From Paenibacillus sp. An7 (lineage in GTDB: Bacteria; Bacillota; Bacilli; Paenibacillales; Paenibacillaceae), in the NCBI RefSeq assembly GCF_009870785.1, contig NZ_WTWX01000011.1, forward strand, positions 1 through 64,000: a DNA stretch of 64,000 bases, given 5' to 3'. A program made the translations under genes and the position numbers. The number at the start of each line of letters is the position of its first letter. Position 1 is the stretch's first letter. Under the pieces are notes generated by a model. It saw only the letters and a program-made list of their open reading frames with translations. It made no database searches and was not told the DNA's origin. This document shows positions 50,229 to 60,396 of the stretch, piece by piece.

Positions 50229-51215
50229 TTGAGTAAAACTATTCAAATAGGTATCGTAGGATACGGAAATCTAGGCCGTGGTGTGGAACTTGCCATCAAG
50301 CAAAATCCAGACATGGAGCTTGTAGCTATCTTCACTCGTCGCCAGCCGGATCAATTAACATCTGCTAATGGCAGTGCAAAATTCGAACATATTTCTACCG
50401 TAGAACAGTATAAAGGTAAAATCGATGTGATGATCTTGTGCGGAGGTTCCGCAACGGATCTTCCTGAACAAACCCCTGCTATTGCAAGTATGTTCAACAC
50501 AGTGGACAGCTATGATACTCATGCGAAAATTCCTGAGTTCTATGACAAAGTGAACGAAGCAGCAGTGAAAGGAAATAACCTAAGTGTCATCTCCACAGGA
50601 TGGGATCCTGGTTTATTCTCACTAAACCGTTTGCTGTCGGAATCTATCCTTCCAGAAGGTAAAGATTTTACTTTTTGGGGTAAAGGCGTAAGCCAAGGTC
50701 ATTCCGATGCTGTACGCCGTGTTCCCGGTGTAAAAGCTGGTGTACAATATACAGTTCCTGTTGAAGAAGTCATTGAGAGCATTCGTTCCGGTGAAACACC
50801 AGAACTTACGACAAGAGATAAACATCTTCGTGAATGTTTTATTGTACCAGAAGAAGGCGCTGATCTTGAAGCGATTAAAGAAGCAATCGTAACAATGCCG
50901 AACTACTTCGCTGACTACAATACGAATGTGCATTTTATCACAGAAGAAGAGTTGAAAGCTGAGCATCAAGGCATGCCTCATGGCGGGTTTGTTATTCGCA
51001 GCGGTGTAACAGGCCAAGGCACAAAACAAATCATGGAATTCAGTCTAAAACTCGAGAGCAATCCAGAGTTTACTGCGAGCGTACTTGTCGCTTATGCAAG
51101 AGCTGCATATCGTCTCAGCAGTGAAGGGCAAAACGGAGCAAGAACCGTTCTTGATATTCCACTGTCCTACTTGTCTCCTAAATCAGGAGCAGATCTTCGT
51201 CGTGAATTGCTATAG
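50229..51215 (+). CDS. ddh: meso-Diaminopimelate dehydrogenase
   Basis: 328 residues. IGIVGYGNLGRGVELAIK (NADP loop), FTRRQPDQL, LCGGSATDLPEQ, VDSYDTHAKIPE and STGWDPGLFSLNRLL are diagnostic. Catalyses NADPH-dependent single-step formation of meso-DAP from tetrahydrodipicolinate, for lysine and cell wall. Start TTG at 50229 after AGAGGAGG. Confidence 0.95.
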   Translation: MSKTIQIGIVGYGNLGRGVELAIKQNPDMELVAIFTRRQPDQLTSANGSAKFEHISTVEQYKGKIDVMILCGGSATDLPEQTPAIASMFNTVDSYDTHAKIPEFYDKVNEAAVKGNNLSVISTGWDPGLFSLNRLLSESILPEGKDFTFWGKGVSQGHSDAVRRVPGVKAGVQYTVPVEEVIESIRSGETPELTTRDKHLRECFIVPEEGADLEAIKEAIVTMPNYFADYNTNVHFITEEELKAEHQGMPHGGFVIRSGVTGQGTKQIMEFSLKLESNPEFTASVLVAYARAAYRLSSEGQNGARTVLDIPLSYLSPKSGADLRRELL

Positions 51216-51225
51216 TATACAAAAC

Positions 51226-51261
51226 AAAAAAGAACCTTCATCTACAGATGAAGGTTCTTTT
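51226..51261. terminator. Terminator between ddh and ilvE
   Basis: AAAAAAGAACCTTCATCT ACAG ATGAAGGTTCTTTT. A- and T-runs on both sides make it usable by both converging genes. Confidence 0.92.
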
Positions 51262-51297
51262 ATTTAGATTACAAGTTATAATGAAAAGCTTACGAAG

Positions 51298-52383
51298 TTA
51301 CTTGACTTCAACCATCCAATTAAGTACATCTTCTTGCTCACCATTCTGGATACCCGTAAGTGCATTATATAATCTCGCAGATAATTCGCCAGTATTTCCT
51401 TCGTTAATGACCATCTTCTTATCTTGCCATTGAAGTTCACCAATCGGTGAGATCACCGCTGCTGTTCCTGTACCGAAGGATTCTTCCAAAGTACCGTTAG
51501 TGTACGCTTCATACAACTCATCAATAGAAATCAGGCGCTCTTCTGTCGGGATATTCCAGTGTTTTAGTAACTGAAGAATAGAGTTCCGAGTAACCCCGTC
51601 CAAGATACTTCCCGTTAAAGCAGGTGTTACTACCTTGCCGTCAATCTTGAAGAAAACGTTCATGCTTCCTACTTCCTCAATATACTTCCGCTCAATACCA
51701 TCTAGCCACAATACCTGGGCAAAGCCGCTGCCAGCAACTCCGGAATGAGCCTTTAATCCAGAAGCATAGTTCCCCGCCGTTTTCGCCATACCTGTTCCGC
51801 CTTTTACAGCACGAACATATTCAGATTCAACATAGATTCTGACAGGCTTAATTCCTTCAGGATAATAGGAACCGACAGGAGATAGAATGATAATGAAATG
51901 GTACGATGTAGAAGTAGATGCTCCAAGGGAAGCTTCCGTTGCAATAATGAATGGACGGATATACAAAGATGTACCTTTTTCGGTAGGAATCCAATCCTGA
52001 TCAATTTGAATTAATTGCTTCAATGCTTCCAGAGCAAATTCTTCATCAATTTGCGGAATATCAATACGATCATTTGACAAGTTAAGACGTTTGAAATTTT
52101 TATCTGGACGGAACAAAAGGATTTTTTCATCAGCAGTACGATATGCCTTCATTCCTTCGAATACAGTTTGTCCGTAGTGAAATACTTTAGCCGCAGGATC
52201 TAGAGAGATCGGTTGATAAGGGATGATCCGCGGGTTATGCCAGCCTTCTTCCGGATTATCATAGTCCATCATGAACATATGGTCTGTATAATACTTACCA
52301 AAACCAAGCTCATTTGGAGCCGGCTTCTGTTTTTTTGTTTTTGTAAGTTCGATTTCCATTGATAATGACACGATTACCACCAT
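51298..52383 (-). CDS. ilvE: Branched-chain amino acid aminotransferase
   Basis: 361 residues. Class IV fold: FHYGQTVFEGMKAYR, GTGMAKTAGNYASGL (PLP Lys), YIEEVGSMNVFF and TPALTGSILDGVTRNS. Transfers the amino group of glutamate to branched-chain keto acids. Start ATG at 52383 follows GGAGAAAGT; a later ATG (MEIELTK) is where many homologues begin. Divergent from a LysR regulator that probably controls it. Confidence 0.93.
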   Translation of the reverse strand: MVVIVSLSMEIELTKTKKQKPAPNELGFGKYYTDHMFMMDYDNPEEGWHNPRIIPYQPISLDPAAKVFHYGQTVFEGMKAYRTADEKILLFRPDKNFKRLNLSNDRIDIPQIDEEFALEALKQLIQIDQDWIPTEKGTSLYIRPFIIATEASLGASTSTSYHFIIILSPVGSYYPEGIKPVRIYVESEYVRAVKGGTGMAKTAGNYASGLKAHSGVAGSGFAQVLWLDGIERKYIEEVGSMNVFFKIDGKVVTPALTGSILDGVTRNSILQLLKHWNIPTEERLISIDELYEAYTNGTLEESFGTGTAAVISPIGELQWQDKKMVINEGNTGELSARLYNALTGIQNGEQEDVLNWMVEVK

Positions 52384-52460
52384 ACTTTCTCCAAACTATT
52401 ATTGTGTTGAATTGTAGCACCTATTAAAGTATATTGTAAATATCTTTTTTATAGATTATG

Positions 52461-52477
52461 CATACCTTTTAGGTATG
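52461..52477. promoter_or_regulatory. LysR-type operator between ilvE and lysR gene
   Basis: Perfect palindrome CATACC TTTTA GGTATG, containing T-N11-A, in the 113-base divergent intergenic region, 20 bases before the regulator's start. Confidence 0.5.
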
Positions 52478-52496
52478 ATTGTTGGGAGAGAGAATC

Positions 52497-53390
52497 ATGG
52501 ACATTCGGCAATTGCGCTACTTTCTGGCCATAGCAAACGAAGGGCAAATTACCCGCGCTGCTAGAGTGTTAAATATGGAACAGCCCCCGTTAAGTCGTCA
52601 ACTCAGACAAATAGAGCACGAGTTAGAGGTTACCTTATTCGATCGCAGCGGTCACAAACTTAACCTTACCCCTGCAGGAGAGATTTTGCGGCAAAAGGCA
52701 GAACTCCTCATACAACAGTTCCATGAAACGATTCAGGAAGTGAAAGAGGTCGACGAAGGCGTTCTTGGAATTCTTTCCATCGGCGCAGTTGTATCCTGTA
52801 TTTCCCTTCTGCCACCAAAAATCAAGAGTTTTCGTGAGCAATATCCCGAGGTAACCTTTAAAATCAGTGAAGGCGATCATTTTCTGTTAGCGAAACAATT
52901 AGAGCAAAGAACAATTGAACTCATTGTGGCTCGATTGCCATTTGAAGCAACTTCCGAAATGAGCCCCTATTCTGTTTTACATCTGCCTTCCGACCCATTT
53001 GTTGCTGTACTTCCAAGTCATTGGGGACTCGCTGCAACTCATCATTCTATAAGAATGCACGAACTAGCCGATATCCCCTTTCTAACATTAAAGACAGATG
53101 AAACGACGGCCATGCATAACCGGGTCATGAATGAATGTAAACGGCACGGCTTTGAACCTGCTGTCATATGCGAGTGTTCGAGTGTAGCCATCATTATTGC
53201 GCTTGTAGCATCAGGAATCGGAGGAACGATTCTCCCAAGATCGGTAATGGCCTCTTTTCCGTTGTCTGTTATCAAAATGCTTCCCATCGCAGACATAAAC
53301 TCTGAATCTGATGTAGGGATCGTCTGGTTAAAAGACCGGTATCTTTCTAAAAGCGCTCGTCATTTTATCTCGATGTTTAATGAGGATTAG
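52497..53390 (+). CDS. LysR-family transcriptional regulator
   Basis: About 298 residues. N-terminal winged HTH (MDIRQLRYFLAIANEGQITR, AARVLNMEQPPLSRQLRQIE) and C-terminal effector-binding domain. Start at 52497 after GGGAGAGAG. Divergent from ilvE, with a palindrome between them; likely to sense a branched-chain metabolite. Confidence 0.9.
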   Translation: MDIRQLRYFLAIANEGQITRAARVLNMEQPPLSRQLRQIEHELEVTLFDRSGHKLNLTPAGEILRQKAELLIQQFHETIQEVKEVDEGVLGILSIGAVVSCISLLPPKIKSFREQYPEVTFKISEGDHFLLAKQLEQRTIELIVARLPFEATSEMSPYSVLHLPSDPFVAVLPSHWGLAATHHSIRMHELADIPFLTLKTDETTAMHNRVMNECKRHGFEPAVICECSSVAIIIALVASGIGGTILPRSVMASFPLSVIKMLPIADINSESDVGIVWLKDRYLSKSARHFISMFNED

Positions 53391-53434
53391 CAAAATCAAC
53401 TAATATGTATTCTTTTCACGATCTTTTCGTTACA

Positions 53435-54331
53435 TTATTGAAAATATCGCGCTATCTCATATTTGAAGAAATTAATAATAAAGGCTCTGAAATCTAACGC
53501 AGCCTTATTTAGATAGCGAGTTTTATTCCATGCGATACCGATGGTTCGCTTGCAAACGGGATTGGTAATGGGAAGTTGGACGGTATTGGGAAGTGATTGT
53601 CGTAATAATGATAACTGTGGTGTAAAGGATACCCCCAGCCCCATCTCAACAAGACGAAGAATAACTCCAGCTTCTTCAAGCTCAATCGGAGTATACGGCT
53701 CAAAGCCGGCTTCCCGGCAAAACTGTTCTGTAAGTCTTCTAAACTCATAACCTGATGTTCTATTAATAAAGCTTTCATTTGCTGCTTCACGAAGATCGAT
53801 GGAGCTTCTCGTAGAAAGATGGTGATTCGGCGGTACTGATAAATAGATTTCTTCCTCCAGCAATGTTAACCATTCAATATTTTCCCCATAGATTGGACTC
53901 ATTGAGATGCAAAAGTCTACCTCCCCATTCTCTAATTGTTGCTTCTTCCCGGTGAAGGGAGCCACGTATTGACTAATCTTTGTATTCGGATGTTCTTTCA
54001 AAAACTCAACAATTAAAATAGGCAAAATATGAGGAAGAGCAATCGCGACCGATATGGACTGGTCCAACAAGTCTGCAAGAGCCTTCATCTCACGCTCTCC
54101 ATCCTCTAGTTCTTGAAAAATCCGATTCACACGTTTAAGAAATGCATTGCCAAATTCATTCAAATAGATGTTTCGCCCTTTTCGGATAAACAATGGCATA
54201 CCAAGATCTTCTTCAAGCCGACCAATCGTTGCACTTAAAGCAGGTTGAGATACCTGTAGCTGTTCTGCTGCTTTTGTCATGTGTTCCAACTTTGCTGTTA
54301 CCTGAAAGTAGCGAAGCTGCAATAATTCCAC
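53435..54331 (-). CDS. LysR-family transcriptional regulator
   Basis: 298 residues. HTH: MELLQLRYFQVTAKLEHMTK, AAEQLQVSQPALSATIGRLE, then EDLGMPLFIRKGRNI; effector domain follows. Divergent from an SDR gene and an OFA-type transporter, which are the probable targets. Weak ribosome site (GGAGATGAAC). Confidence 0.9.
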   Translation of the reverse strand: MELLQLRYFQVTAKLEHMTKAAEQLQVSQPALSATIGRLEEDLGMPLFIRKGRNIYLNEFGNAFLKRVNRIFQELEDGEREMKALADLLDQSISVAIALPHILPILIVEFLKEHPNTKISQYVAPFTGKKQQLENGEVDFCISMSPIYGENIEWLTLLEEEIYLSVPPNHHLSTRSSIDLREAANESFINRTSGYEFRRLTEQFCREAGFEPYTPIELEEAGVILRLVEMGLGVSFTPQLSLLRQSLPNTVQLPITNPVCKRTIGIAWNKTRYLNKAALDFRAFIINFFKYEIARYFQ

Positions 54332-54678
54332 TACATGTTCATCTCCTCTCCTTTTAATAAACTACAAGTTATTAATTAATAGATAAGAATATATTATACA
54401 TTATTATTAATTAGAGATAAACTAAGAATAGTTAAAGGGAACCAACACTCACATGTTAACCGTCTGTGGAATGATTAAGAATAACTTTTGTAATCGTATT
54501 AGGTAAGAAGCTTCACCGAAAGCGATTACATTTAATGATTGAACATGTCTCAACTGAGGTACCCAGTTTATCAAACATGTTTAATCGTATCACAATAATT
54601 GTAGTCATGTGATAACAGTTTCTTCCCTGAGACCATGCATTATTTAATACATTACATCCGTACAGGAGGAATAACACG
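54332..54678. promoter_or_regulatory. Divergent control region of lysR and SDR genes
   Basis: About 350 AT-rich bases. Two related words occur: TTAATTAATAGATAAGAATA and TTAATTAGAGATAAACTAAG near 54375 and 54410, possible regulator sites. Promoters are expected here but not assigned. Confidence 0.35.
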
Positions 54679-55416
54679 ATGAGATTACAAGATAAAGTTG
54701 CGATTATTACAGGGGCTGCATCAGGTATGGGGAAAGCAGAAGCGATTCGCTTTGCAAAAGAAGGGGCAAAGGTTGTAGTAGCTGACTTGAATCTGGAAGG
54801 TGCAGAGGCGGTTGTTCAAGAGATTAAAAATGATGGTGGACAAGCTCTTGCCGTTAAGGTAAATGTAACACTGGAAACTGACCTTGAGAACATGGTAAAG
54901 ACTGCTGTTGATACTTTCGGACCGATTGACATTGTTGTGAACAATGCTGGTATTTTTGATAAGTATACGAATAGCTTGGAAACAACAGAAGAACAATGGG
55001 ATTTAATATTTGATATTAATATAAAGGCGATATTTAAGCTTACCAATCTGGTACTGCCTGCTATGATTGAACGCGGTAAAGGTACCATTGTAAATATAGC
55101 TTCCATCGCTGGTCTTGTTGCTCAAATGGGCGGTGCTGCATACACAGCCTCCAAACATGCTGTAGTTGGTTACACTAAACATATTGCTGCAGTGTATTCT
55201 TCTAAAGGAATTAAAATTAATGCAATCGCGCCAGGTACCATCAGAACTCCACTCACGGAAGAAATGCTAAAAACGCGTCCTACCAATAAGATACCTCTAG
55301 ACCGTTTTGGTAATGATTATGAAGTTGCTGAGTTAGCAGTATTCTTAGCATCTGATGATTCCCAGTTTATGAGCGGAGCCATAGTTCCTATCGATGGCGG
55401 TTACACTATCGTATAA
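54679..55416 (+). CDS. Short-chain dehydrogenase/reductase
   Basis: 245 residues. VAIITGAASGMGKAEAIRFA, NNAGIFD, Ser in NIASIAGLV, YTASKHAVVGY (Tyr, Lys) and MSGAIVPIDGG. Strong ribosome site AGGAGGAATAACACG. Upstream of an OFA-type transporter with a 139-base gap. Confidence 0.92.
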   Translation: MRLQDKVAIITGAASGMGKAEAIRFAKEGAKVVVADLNLEGAEAVVQEIKNDGGQALAVKVNVTLETDLENMVKTAVDTFGPIDIVVNNAGIFDKYTNSLETTEEQWDLIFDINIKAIFKLTNLVLPAMIERGKGTIVNIASIAGLVAQMGGAAYTASKHAVVGYTKHIAAVYSSKGIKINAIAPGTIRTPLTEEMLKTRPTNKIPLDRFGNDYEVAELAVFLASDDSQFMSGAIVPIDGGYTIV

Positions 55417-55554
55417 AAATTGTTAAATAAAAGGAACAGTCCCATTAAGAATGCTTTCCCGCCATCTTAACAAGTATCATTTTTGGTAAAGATCGTGTGG
55501 TCAGTATGTAATGGGACTTTTTTTAATGCAAAAACAACATGGGGGTAATCTACC

Positions 55555-56799
55555 TTGACCAATCAAACAAAAACTACAAATCGTTGGTTTGTGTTCATGT
55601 CTGCATATGTGATTATATTCTTAGTGGCTTCTATTGCTATCTTCAGTGTGTTTTCTGAGCCTATGACAACTTTACATGGGTGGTCCATTTCGGATTATAG
55701 CCTTGCTTATTCTCTATACACACTTATATTTGCCATCACGGCGATATTTGCTGGGAGAATAACAGATAAATATGGTGCAAAATTACTAATGTATATTGGT
55801 GGTTTTCTATTTGGGTTGGGCTGGTTCTTAACGGGGTATGTTTCAACAATCCCAATGCTGTACGTTACGTTTAGTTTGATAGCAGGCTCCGGTGCAGGGC
55901 TCATGTACAATTCAGCACTCGTTACTGCCATGAGGTGGTTCCCAGATAAGGGCGGGAAAATTTCTGGATTACTTCTCTCAAGTGCTGCTATTGGTCCATT
56001 TATTATGTCTCCCGTAACGGCAAGGATTATCGAGAATTTTGGTGTACTAAATGCTTATCGAATTCTTGGCGTAGTATTTACTGTATGTATATTTGCGGTA
56101 GGATGGCTTTTAAATACAGCTCCGAATCACTTCATTCCAAAAGGATGGGTTCCTCCTGTACAGTCAGAGGGAAAAGAGAATACAGCAGAGATCGATTTAA
56201 ATTGGCAGCAGATGCTTAAATCGCCTCTGTTCTATCTCTTGTTCTTTACTCTTGTATTCGCAAGTACCGCAGGCACTATGTTGGTAAGCTCAGCTTCATT
56301 AATAGCACAGGACCAGATTGGATTAACAGCAACTGCAGCAGCAGTTGTAGTGAGCATCAGTACATTATCCAACTTCGCAGGTCGTCTTAGCTTCGGTGTG
56401 ATTTATGATAAATTCGGCTCATATATTGCTCTTTTATTCAATTTAGTGCTGACAATTACAGCATTAGTTCTGATGACAGTTGCAGCGAGTTATGCATTTT
56501 TCATATTCTGTATCATCATCCTAGGCTTCTCTTTTGGTGGCTTATTGGTAGTTTTCCCACCGTTAACAAAACAAACATTTGGGTCCAATCATTTTGGAAT
56601 GAACTATGCTATCGTCTTCTTAGGCTACTCAGGTGGAGCGTTTGTTGGACCGCGGATCGCTGCTTATTTTAAAGAAACAACAGGATCGTTTACAACAGCC
56701 TACATCTCTGCAGCAGCTTTGACTGCATTCGGTATTATTCTCGTTGGGTTTATTCTCTTCATGAACAAAAGGAAGAACCGAAGACCAGCATACAATTGA
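55555..56799 (+). CDS. OFA-type MFS transporter
   Basis: 414 residues, twelve helices. RITDKYGAKLLMYIGGFLFG is the loop 2-3 MFS motif, GSGAGLMYNSALVTAMRWFPDKGGKISG... region matches the oxalate/formate antiporter (OFA) family. Start TTG at 55555 (no ATG nearby; GGGGGTAATC upstream). Imports or exchanges a small carboxylate. With the SDR gene it suggests uptake and oxidation of a hydroxy acid. Confidence 0.88.
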   Translation: MTNQTKTTNRWFVFMSAYVIIFLVASIAIFSVFSEPMTTLHGWSISDYSLAYSLYTLIFAITAIFAGRITDKYGAKLLMYIGGFLFGLGWFLTGYVSTIPMLYVTFSLIAGSGAGLMYNSALVTAMRWFPDKGGKISGLLLSSAAIGPFIMSPVTARIIENFGVLNAYRILGVVFTVCIFAVGWLLNTAPNHFIPKGWVPPVQSEGKENTAEIDLNWQQMLKSPLFYLLFFTLVFASTAGTMLVSSASLIAQDQIGLTATAAAVVVSISTLSNFAGRLSFGVIYDKFGSYIALLFNLVLTITALVLMTVAASYAFFIFCIIILGFSFGGLLVVFPPLTKQTFGSNHFGMNYAIVFLGYSGGAFVGPRIAAYFKETTGSFTTAYISAAALTAFGIILVGFILFMNKRKNRRPAYN

Positions 56800-56940
56800 T
56801 CATTAGTTAATCCGGAAAGAGTTAATTGACTATTAACAGTTTCAAGCTCACTTATAAAAAGTTTTATAACCAAAGGAATCAAATCCTGTACTCAGCACAG
56901 GAAAGAACTTGATGGAACTTGGTTCCTTTAAGACAGATGT

Positions 56941-56977
56941 AAAAAAAACCAGCCCACTAAAAATGGCTGGTTTTTTG
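56941..56977. terminator. Bidirectional terminator
   Basis: AAAAACCAGCC ... GGCTGGTTTTT with A- and T-runs. Between the OFA transporter and the converging dehydrogenase. Confidence 0.92.
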
Positions 56978-57063
56978 CTTTCTTGTTAGATATATAGAGT
57001 GAATCACTCTCCCATATCGAAGTGAAAGAGTGCTCTTTATCAAATATAAATAAAGTACATATA

Positions 57064-57864
57064 TTATTGATTTTTACTCATTGCAACGAAGTCCGGAACG
57101 GTTGGATTAGCAAGGTAATGTCCGCCTTCTACTTGAATCGTTTGCCCTGTAATGAACTTAGATTCGTCTGAAGCAAGGAAAAGAACCGTATTAGCGATGT
57201 CTTCTGGCTCTCCGTGATAAGGAAGAGCATTATATTTCATAAATGTATCTAATAGTTCAGGAGACAAGTTATTTTTAGCTGCTGGTGTAAGAATAAGACC
57301 TGGTGCAACACCATTACAACGAATATTTTGTTTACCGTATTGTGTAGCAACATATTTAGTCAAATGTACGACAGCTGCTTTCGTTGTACCATATGCTGTA
57401 CGAATAATATCAGAAGCGAATCCAGCCATTGAAGCAGTATTAATAATTGCACCCCCGCCAGCTTTAACCATATGAGGAATCGCATATTTACATCCAGCAA
57501 GTACACTTCTCAGGTTAACGTTGACTAGGTGATCCCACTCTTCAAGATCTAAATTCACTACATCCAGATCTTTTTTCAAGTTCGTCAAACCAACGTTATT
57601 AAACAGAATGTTGATTGTTCCGTATGTTTCAACGGTTTTATCTACTGTTTCTTTGATAGATTCAAGTTTAGAAGCATCCAAGAATACTCCGATTGCTTCG
57701 CCGCCTTGATTCACGATTTCTTGAGCTGCTGCTTCTGCACCTTTTAGATTGAAGTCTGCAATAACAACTTTAGCTCCTTCTTTAGCAAGAGTTTGTGCTG
57801 TTGCAAGACCAATTCCTGAAGCTCCACCTGTGATAATAGCTACTTTACCTAGTACGCGTTCCAT
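57064..57864 (-). CDS. Short-chain dehydrogenase/reductase
   Basis: 266 residues. VAIITGGASGIGLATAQTLA, NNVGLTN, Ser in INTASMAGF, YGTTKAAVVHL (Tyr, Lys), and ITGQTIQVEGGHYL. Ribosome site AGGAGGAAC. Same family as the SDR at 54679 but not recently duplicated. Confidence 0.92.
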   Translation of the reverse strand: MERVLGKVAIITGGASGIGLATAQTLAKEGAKVVIADFNLKGAEAAAQEIVNQGGEAIGVFLDASKLESIKETVDKTVETYGTINILFNNVGLTNLKKDLDVVNLDLEEWDHLVNVNLRSVLAGCKYAIPHMVKAGGGAIINTASMAGFASDIIRTAYGTTKAAVVHLTKYVATQYGKQNIRCNGVAPGLILTPAAKNNLSPELLDTFMKYNALPYHGEPEDIANTVLFLASDESKFITGQTIQVEGGHYLANPTVPDFVAMSKNQ

Positions 57865-58272
57865 GATTATATGTTCCTCCTGTATGTAAAATAATCTGTC
57901 ACGAGCTTTCTGGGAACAAGCTTACTTATATGTTAGTAATCTTTCACAATAAATCTCGCAAACAGTGATTTTTAGCACAGAGAAGTATAACATTAAGAGA
58001 ATCATAAAATCAAGTCTCTCTTATATTTTAAAATTAAGATTTAAAATTTTGATATAAATGCATTTACATAACCTTAGCTTCTGGCCATGTATCATTAGCC
58101 TCACCCCACCCCCGGGTAGTTTATGATAGTTCTTTGCCGATACATAAAGGAGAGCCATTTGATTAGATTCATTTAAGATAATTCCACTCTAACAGCTCCT
58201 TTAATCTATTTATCCCCTCTAACAAAGGAAAGGGCTGCCTAAATGGCAACCCTTAACCTTTTCGTCTTTCTC
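57865..58272. other. Intergenic region, nothing recognised
   Basis: About 400 bases. Near the end AAGGGCTGCC TAAAT GGCAACCCTT (58227-58256) is a hairpin that could end the minus-strand GNAT gene. No gene is seen in the rest. Confidence 0.4.
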
Positions 58273-58848
58273 TTATTCTTTATTCATTGTGTAATAGTGA
58301 AACTTCTTTTCTTCAATCTCTATATCACGTTCATATACAAATCCGGATTTATTTATCACCCGATTAGATGGAAGATTGCATATCTGTGCAATAGCAATGA
58401 GTTGCTCAGTATTCGTATTACTGAATAAGTAATGAATGAGTCCCTTCACTGCTTGCGTAGTATACCCGTTATTTCTATATTCGTTTGAAATCCCGTAGTA
58501 AATTTCTCTCTTGGGTGGAGTAATTTTGTCTAGCACCCCTGTACCGCAGACTCCAATGAACTTACCTGTCGCTCTCGAGATGATTCCCAGACGTAAACGA
58601 ATGTCTCCGATATCCCCATCTATAGATACAGCTTGTAAGAATTGTTTATTCTCCGGGATTTCGTATTTATGAAACCATTCTTCTCTCTGCTCCTTAGACA
58701 CATTCCAATCTACTAGAAACTCATGAAAATGTGGTTGCCAAGTAAGATCGTGAAGAGCATCTAAGTCCTCTTCCACATACTCTCTCAGCATAATATCTTT
58801 GCAATCTATCGTTAAAATCTCATCACTGGTACTGATTACACGCTTCAT
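58273..58848 (-). CDS. GNAT acetyltransferase
   Basis: About 191 residues. VMLREYVEEDLDALHDL-like opening, GNAT motif YYGISNEYRNNGYTTQAVKG and LPSNRVINKSGFVYE. RimJ/L-like. Start at 58848 after GAGGAGGTTCAC. Confidence 0.87.
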   Translation of the reverse strand: MKRVISTSDEILTIDCKDIMLREYVEEDLDALHDLTWQPHFHEFLVDWNVSKEQREEWFHKYEIPENKQFLQAVSIDGDIGDIRLRLGIISRATGKFIGVCGTGVLDKITPPKREIYYGISNEYRNNGYTTQAVKGLIHYLFSNTNTEQLIAIAQICNLPSNRVINKSGFVYERDIEIEEKKFHYYTMNKE

Positions 58849-59109
58849 GTGAACCTCCTCATAATAGCAGGAGTACAAAGCTGATGGCCAGAAAAGCCAT
58901 ATCCAATAATACAGATAACTCCCTCAAGGATTCACTGCATTATGTGATAAAACCAACACTTTGCTCTGCATCCTTGTAATGGTGATAATCCTTATTAGAT
59001 AACTCATTACAAAGTTACTGGCATCGTGTCTTCCCCCTTCCATTTATATCCATAAATTATAACGAGGTATTCGTTCAACTTCAATCTCTTGAACTGAAAT
59101 TCCCATACT

Positions 59110-59142
59110 AAAAAGAGCATGAGTAATTTCTCATGCCCTTCA
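59110..59142 (-). terminator. Terminator of the PAS/chemoreceptor-like gene
   Basis: On the minus strand AAGGGCATGAG ... CTCATGCTCTTTTT. Good stem and T-run. Confidence 0.8.
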
Positions 59143-59149
59143 CCTACAT

Positions 59150-60082
59150 TTATACAATACTTATCACTTGTCTTGCCTTGGAATCCAGCTCTTGTGCTGA
59201 GGAGAGGACAACAGTAAAATCCTTCATGGCAATCTCAATCTGCTGTTGACTTCGCTCAATATAATTCTTAATTTCCATTGTCCCTTGAGATATATTTGAA
59301 ATCTCTTTCGTTATGCCCTGTACACTGTCTCGTATCTCAACAATCGAATTCTCTACCATTGAAGACAGTTTCTTCACTTCTTTGGCCACAACATCAAACC
59401 CTCTGCCATATTCACCTGCATGAGCAGCTTCAATCGCAGCATTGAGTGCAAGCAGTTGTGTCTGTGAAGCAATTTCGCGAATCGTTTTTACCACGCTTTG
59501 TATGGACTTTGCTTCTTGATGTAACCCTGTAAGCGTTTGCGTATTATTTGCAGATTCATTAGCAATGGAAGAAATGCTTTCTAGTAATTCTTGGCTGCGT
59601 TCAATCCCCATTTCAGCACGTCTGTTTAAGACCGTAGACATTTCCTTGAGTTCATCAACAACGGCTGTAATATTCTCTTGGCGATTCGTAATGTTGGTAG
59701 CTACCTTAGATACAGCAAGGATCTTCTCACCCATTTCATCAAAAATAGGCATATAAGTAGCTTCAAGCCATATAGAATTCCCTTGCGCATCTTTTCGTTC
59801 AATCTTATCCTGATAGCTTTCTCCACTTAGAATATTACTCCAGAACTGTTCGTACTCTGGACTAGTCACAAAATCAGAAAAACATAAGTCTTTATGTAAC
59901 ATCCCGTACATTTCTTCTATCGTATATCCCATACTTCTTGCAAATCCTTCATTCACATACGTGACACGACGTTCAAGATCAAATCGAATAATTGCTAAAT
60001 TCTTTTCCATCGCAGTAATCATCGATTTATACGTTACTTCATCCTTCGCACTGTTATTACTTATCAAGTTCAATTCCTCCAT
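59150..60082 (-). CDS. Soluble PAS-domain methyl-accepting chemotaxis-like protein
   Basis: 310 residues, no membrane segment. PAS domain at about 20-130 (AIIRFDLERRVTYVNEGFAR, EATYMPIFDE), then a shortened MCP signalling hairpin (IREIASQTQLLALNAAIEAA, HAGEYGRGFDVVAKEVKKL). The signalling tip is canonical, so it should couple to CheA/CheW, but it must sense in the cytoplasm, probably through a PAS-bound haem or flavin. Ribosome site GGAGGAATTGAAC-like before the ATG. Confidence 0.88.
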   Translation of the reverse strand: MEELNLISNNSAKDEVTYKSMITAMEKNLAIIRFDLERRVTYVNEGFARSMGYTIEEMYGMLHKDLCFSDFVTSPEYEQFWSNILSGESYQDKIERKDAQGNSIWLEATYMPIFDEMGEKILAVSKVATNITNRQENITAVVDELKEMSTVLNRRAEMGIERSQELLESISSIANESANNTQTLTGLHQEAKSIQSVVKTIREIASQTQLLALNAAIEAAHAGEYGRGFDVVAKEVKKLSSMVENSIVEIRDSVQGITKEISNISQGTMEIKNYIERSQQQIEIAMKDFTVVLSSAQELDSKARQVISIV

Positions 60083-60396
60083 ACTCTTACTAGGGATTAC
60101 TAATACAAGAAATAAAATCGGCGCAGTACAAAAGTGATGACGAATAGAAATAAATTGTACGAAATTAAATATACCACAACCTTCATCTCAATATAAGCAT
60201 TTTTATAGGTAATTCGCTAACTTTTTATTAGATAAATATACAAGAAAGATAGTCACTTTTATGTAAGAATAAACACTACATAACTCTATAGTAAACGAAC
60301 CTCACTATTTATAATTTTCACTATAAATAAGACAAAAAACGATATATTACGACAATTTATCTGGATTAGTTTTCCTATTCATGTTATATTTTATCA

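Noticed and set aside
60310..60350. Possible sigma-D promoter before the GGDEF gene
   Set aside because: TAAA and CGATAT are present but the spacing is too short for the consensus.
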